DNA from: an uncultured Blautia sp.
GTDB lineage: Bacteria; Bacillota; Clostridia; Lachnospirales; Lachnospiraceae
Reading direction: 5' to 3'
NCBI GenBank assembly: GCA_900549015.1
Contig: URMH01000055.1
Coordinates: 1 to 16,232 of the forward strand
DNA length: 16,232 nt
Within the stretch, counting starts at the first letter, position 1; every line of letters begins with the position of its first letter. The notes under the pieces are model-generated. The model saw nothing but the letters and a program-made list of their open reading frames with translations. It searched no databases and had not been told where the DNA came from. The translations under genes and the position numbers were made by a program. Positions 13,935 to 16,232 of the stretch are shown here, one piece after another.

Positions 13935-14687
13935 TCAATCCTTATCATCGCCTGTAAGGCGCAGTACATCACGGATTTCTTCTGCGTCCATATCAAGAAT
14001 TACCGCCAGCTCATCTATGCTGAATTTCAGGCTTCCGTCTTCCTCATCTTCTGTAAGCTCTTTCACTGCAGATTCCAGTTTTTCCACCTTTGATACAAGA
14101 TAGTCATCGCGGAACTTCTGCTGTGTCTGTTCTTCCACTGCCTGACGGATACTGAAACGGATTCTTCCAAGAAGCCATGCTTCGTCTTTATGCACCGGTT
14201 CCTCTTCTTCAAGAGCCGTTAAAAGCCCCACATTCGCCTCCTGGATTAAATCTGCGAGAAAAATGTCCCTGCTGTTCATTTTAGCCGCCATACGCGCCGC
14301 ATACGGCAGATAATACTGGGCGAGCTGCATCTGTGCCAGTGCGTCTCCCTCTTCCAGTTTCCTGAAAAGCTCCGAGGGCTGCGGCATATCTTTCTCCGCC
14401 TGTGTCAGTCCTTCCAGATAATCTTTAAGATATTCCTCTTCCTCTTTTGTAAGAGGCTCATATTTTTCTTCCTCTTCTTCCGGTACAGTGTCTTCTGCTT
14501 TTTCCGGAATCCCTTCTATGGAAATTCCTTTTACTTTTAAATACTGCAATATTTTAAGGAGCTGCTCTTTTTCCAGTTCGGAAGCTTCAAAATATTCTCT
14601 CACCTGCTCTGTTGTAAGTCTTTTATTGTTCTTCTCTGCAAGAGCGCAAATTCCTTCTAATTTTTTTTGAAATTCTAATACGTCCAT
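13935..14687 (-). CDS. Sigma-70-like protein with regions 1.1, 2 and 3.0 but no region 4
   Basis: A 250-aa acidic protein. Residues 22-60 (RLTTEQVREYFEASELEKEQLLKILQYLKVKGISI...) resemble sigma region 1.1 of RpoD. A Glu-rich linker follows (62-98). Residues 107-160 resemble region 2, including the core-binding DLIQEANVGL (146-155), and 172-187 (LLGRIRFSIRQAVEEQ) recall the 2.3/2.4 helices. The C-terminus (223-250, SIDELAVILDMDAEEIRDVLRLT) looks like region 3.0. There is no region 4, so no normal -35 recognition, and the aromatic residues of region 2.3 used in DNA melting are not obvious. It could be an alternative sigma factor, an RNA-polymerase-binding regulator or an anti-sigma-like decoy. 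ATG 14685-14687 has GGGAG upstream. The resemblance is clear by eye; the function is not. Confidence 0.75.
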   Translation of the reverse strand: MDVLEFQKKLEGICALAEKNNKRLTTEQVREYFEASELEKEQLLKILQYLKVKGISIEGIPEKAEDTVPEEEEEKYEPLTKEEEEYLKDYLEGLTQAEKDMPQPSELFRKLEEGDALAQMQLAQYYLPYAARMAAKMNSRDIFLADLIQEANVGLLTALEEEEPVHKDEAWLLGRIRFSIRQAVEEQTQQKFRDDYLVSKVEKLESAVKELTEDEEDGSLKFSIDELAVILDMDAEEIRDVLRLTGDDKD

Positions 14688-14725
14688 TAAAAATTCTCCC
14701 TTTTTCTACTGTCTGATATGCCCGT

Positions 14726-14734
14726 ATTATAGCA
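14726..14734 (-). promoter_or_regulatory. Extended -10 promoter of the sigma-like gene
   Basis: On the minus strand, TGC-TATAAT, a perfect -10 (14726-14731) with an extended TGn (TGC at 14732-14734), about 38 bp upstream of the start. No convincing -35 is found at 16-18 bp, typical of extended -10 promoters. Confidence 0.65.
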
Positions 14735-14802
14735 TAAATACTGGGTTTTTCGCTACCTGAAAACCTCCGAAAAATTTTTTTAAAAAAAATCGAAAAAAAG
14801 TG

Positions 14803-14831
14803 TTGACATTTGTAGAACCCTATAATATAAT
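14803..14831 (+). promoter_or_regulatory. Promoter of the tRNA-Pro/tRNA-Gly transcript
   Basis: Perfect TTGACA (14803-14808), 17-bp spacer, perfect TATAAT (14826-14831), preceded by an A/T-rich UP-like tract (14771-14799). This is the strongest promoter type, as expected for stable RNA. A leader of about 70 nt precedes the first tRNA. Confidence 0.93.
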
Positions 14832-14907
14832 ATGTCTTGCGTCAGGCGGGAAAGCCAAGACGAAAAACAAAACAAACAACTTAATACATCACATCAAATG
14901 ACTTCAG

Positions 14908-14982
14908 CGGGGTGTGGCTCAGCTTGGCTAGAGCGCCTGGTTTGGGACCAGGAGGCCGCAGGTTCGAATCCTGTCACCCCGA
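14908..14982 (+). tRNA. tRNA-Pro (anticodon UGG)
   Basis: A complete 75-nt cloverleaf. The acceptor CGGGGTG pairs with CACCCCG (14975-14981). The D-arm is GCTC/GAGC. The anticodon stem CCTGG/CCAGG holds loop TTTGGGA with anticodon TGG. The T-arm has loop TTCGAAT. The discriminator is A, and CCA is not encoded. Confidence 0.97.
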
Positions 14983-15012
14983 CTGCTGTAACATTTACCG
15001 TTTCAGCGAAAT

Positions 15013-15083
15013 GCGGGTGTAGTTCAATGGTAGAACACTAGCCTTCCAAGCTAGATACGTGGGTTCGATTCCCATCACCTGCT
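15013..15083 (+). tRNA. tRNA-Gly (anticodon UCC)
   Basis: A complete 71-nt cloverleaf: acceptor GCGGGTG/CACCTGC, anticodon stem CTAGC/GCTAG with loop CTTCCAA (anticodon TCC), T-loop TTCGATT, discriminator T. CCA is not encoded. It lies 30 bp after tRNA-Pro on the same transcript. A run of seven T (15083-15089) follows immediately and probably ends transcription. Confidence 0.97.
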
Positions 15084-15104
15084 TTTTTTGTGCCTAAAAA
15101 CAGC

Positions 15105-15133
15105 TTGACTAAATGCCCTGACGGGAGTATACT
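15105..15133 (+). promoter_or_regulatory. Promoter of the FMN riboswitch-ribU transcript
   Basis: TTGACT (15105-15110), 17-bp spacer, TATACT (15128-15133). It starts transcription about 10 nt before the FMN aptamer. Confidence 0.87.
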
Positions 15134-15145
15134 GACATCAGATAC

Positions 15146-15257
15146 ATTCTTCGGGGCAGGGTGAGATTCCCTACCGGCGGTAGAGTCCGCGACCCGCATA
15201 TGCGGTTGATCCGGTGTGATTCCGGAACCGACAGTTACAGTCTGGATGAGAGAAGAT
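15146..15257 (+). promoter_or_regulatory. FMN riboswitch (RFN element)
   Basis: The classic RFN landmarks appear in order: CTTCGGGGCAGGGTGAGATT, CCCTACCGGCGGT, AGAGTCCGCGACCCGC, GATCCGGTGTGATTCCGG, ACCGACAGTTACAGTCTGGA and the closing GAGAGAAGA that pairs with the 5' TTCTTC to form P1. FMN binding is expected to permit the downstream terminator and shut off riboflavin uptake. Confidence 0.96.
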
Positions 15258-15305
15258 GGGCAGAGCAGACCTGGATGCAGATTTGCTGTATAAAATGCGT
15301 ATTTT

Positions 15306-15340
15306 ATCCCGGAGGATCCAAGATCAGCCGGGATTTTTTT
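15306..15340 (+). terminator. FMN riboswitch-controlled intrinsic terminator
   Basis: The stem ATCCCGG (15306-15312) / CCGGGAT (15328-15334) with a 15-nt loop is followed by seven T (15334-15340). It sits between aptamer and ribU, the normal place for an OFF-switch terminator. Confidence 0.9.
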
Positions 15341-15432
15341 GTCAGTGGGAGAGAAAGCGGAGATGTTTTGGTTAAGCCTGCTGCTGGCATTCTTTACCCC
15401 GGCAGATTACATCAAAACAGGAGGATCTGACA

Positions 15433-16044
15433 ATGAAGATGAAAACAAAGCAGGTAGTATTGATGGGAATGTTTGGAGCTCTGGCGGCAGTTCTGATGCT
15501 GTTTGAGGTGCCTCTTCCTTTTATAGCTCCCAGTTTTTACGGCCTTGACATTTCTGAAGTTCCGGTACTTGTGGGAACTTTTGCTATGGGACCTGTAGCA
15601 GGTGCTGTGATGGAGGGAGTGAAGATCCTGGTAAAGCTCCTTCTCAAACCGACTTCTACCGGTTTTGTGGGAGAGTTTGCTAATATTGTGATCGGCTGTT
15701 CTATGGTCGTGCCTGCAGGAATGATCTACCGTCTCCGTAAGACGAAAAAAGGAGCAATTGAGGCAATGGCAGTGGGGACTATTTTAATGGCTACAGTGGG
15801 GGCGATGATCAATGCCCTTGTAATGATTCCGTTTTATTCCCGGTTCATGCCTCTGGATAATATCCTGGAAGCGGGGGCTGCAATTAATCCGGCGGTAAGC
15901 AGTGTGTGGGGATTGGCGATTTTCTGTGTAGCTCCGTTTAATTTATTAAAAGGAGTGATCGTTTCTCTTCTGACTGCCCTGGTATATAAGAGGATCAGCT
16001 GTATGATCCATAGCGCAGACCGGGAAATATGTGGAGACATGTAA
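15433..16044 (+). CDS. ribU: Riboflavin ECF transporter, substrate-binding S component
   Basis: Integral membrane S component (203 aa, about six helices) that binds riboflavin and couples to the shared EcfA-EcfA'-EcfT energizing module for ATP-driven uptake. Those genes are not in this window. Typical RibU features are the N-terminal helix MGMFGALAAVLMLFEVPLPF, then APSFYGLDISEVPVLVGTFAMGPVAGAVMEGVKILVKLLL, then STGFVGEFANIVIGCSMVVPAGMIY, the segment most conserved in RibU/PF12822 proteins. ATG 15433 has AGGAGG 8 bp upstream; a second Met at codon 3 is a less likely start. The FMN riboswitch and its terminator upstream directly support riboflavin as the substrate. The C-terminal tail (SCMIHSADREICGDM) is hydrophilic and not conserved. 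Confidence 0.95.
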   Translation: MKMKTKQVVLMGMFGALAAVLMLFEVPLPFIAPSFYGLDISEVPVLVGTFAMGPVAGAVMEGVKILVKLLLKPTSTGFVGEFANIVIGCSMVVPAGMIYRLRKTKKGAIEAMAVGTILMATVGAMINALVMIPFYSRFMPLDNILEAGAAINPAVSSVWGLAIFCVAPFNLLKGVIVSLLTALVYKRISCMIHSADREICGDM

Positions 16045-16049
16045 GTGAA

Positions 16050-16069
16050 ATCCCGGTTAAAAGCGGGAT
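16050..16069 (+). terminator. Weak hairpin after ribU, possible terminator
   Basis: The stem ATCCCG (16050-16055) / CGGGAT (16064-16069) has an 8-nt loop, but what follows is AAAATTTC rather than a U-tract. It may be only an mRNA 3'-end stabilising hairpin. Confidence 0.45.
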
Positions 16070-16122
16070 AAAATTTCAGAATAAAAAAACTAAAAAAATA
16101 TAAAAAAAGTGCTTGCATTTCT

Positions 16123-16142
16123 TGATAAAGTATGATAAAGTA
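16123..16142 (+). repeat. Tandem 10-bp repeat in the tRNA-Arg promoter region
   Basis: TGATAAAGTA occurs twice back to back (16123-16132, 16133-16142). It overlaps the promoter region: a -35-like TTGCAT lies at 16114-16119 and a -10-like TATAAC at 16141-16146, but their spacing (21 bp) is too long. TATGAT (16131-16136) is too close. The real -10 is uncertain. Confidence 0.6.
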
Positions 16143-16172
16143 TAACACGTTGATGCGGCAAGCATCACGGAT

Positions 16173-16232
<60 letters not shown>

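Noticed and set aside
14832..15430. Small ORFs at 14832-15041 and 15161-15430
   Set aside because: They lie over tRNA genes and the FMN riboswitch, which account for the sequence.

Overview
The window looks like a low-to-mid GC member of the Clostridia, most likely Lachnospiraceae (Blautia / Mediterraneibacter / Dorea type). This rests on protein style, strong GGAGG ribosome-binding sites, near-consensus sigma-A promoters with 17-bp spacers, tRNA genes without an encoded CCA, and an FMN riboswitch ahead of ribU. Genus is an inference; no search was possible.

Layout. 1-1010: 3' part of argG (argininosuccinate synthase). 1061-3589 (minus): a two-gene unit, a xanthine/urate-type NCS2 permease followed by an AI-2E family membrane protein. 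3748-6668 (plus): a guanine-class purine riboswitch controlling guaD (guanine deaminase) and an AzgA/PbuG-type purine permease. The permeases and deaminase form a purine uptake and guanine-to-xanthine salvage cluster. 6753-7136 (minus): a DtxR/MntR-type metalloregulator. 7204-7425: a small region best read as a type I toxin-antitoxin-like module. It has a 19-codon hydrophobic ORF, a shared bidirectional hairpin and a strongly promoted convergent antisense RNA. 7439-8887 (minus): a membrane-anchored phospholipase D / cardiolipin synthase-like enzyme, with its promoter divergent from a MarR-family regulator (9061) that leads a heterodimeric ABC exporter (9561-13192). 13265-14687 (minus): a hexapeptide-repeat O-acetyltransferase downstream of an atypical sigma-factor-like protein that lacks region 4. 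14803-15083: promoter, tRNA-Pro(UGG) and tRNA-Gly(UCC). 15105-16044: promoter, FMN riboswitch, terminator and ribU (riboflavin ECF S component). 16173-16232: start of tRNA-Arg(UCU), cut by the window edge.

The two most interesting signals are RNA-based. (1) The guaD riboswitch has a C at the ligand-specifying position (guanine class). Its terminator re-uses the aptamer P3/J3-1 strands, with about 22 base pairs in three segments, which predicts an ON switch: guanine induces its own deaminase and a purine permease. (2) The region between the metalloregulator and the phospholipase-like gene carries a consensus promoter that drives no protein gene. It transcribes an RNA of about 95 nt antisense to the 3' end of a tiny hydrophobic ORF. 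The toxin side looks weak (no clear RBS, no lysine tail), so it may be decayed while the antitoxin RNA remains intact.
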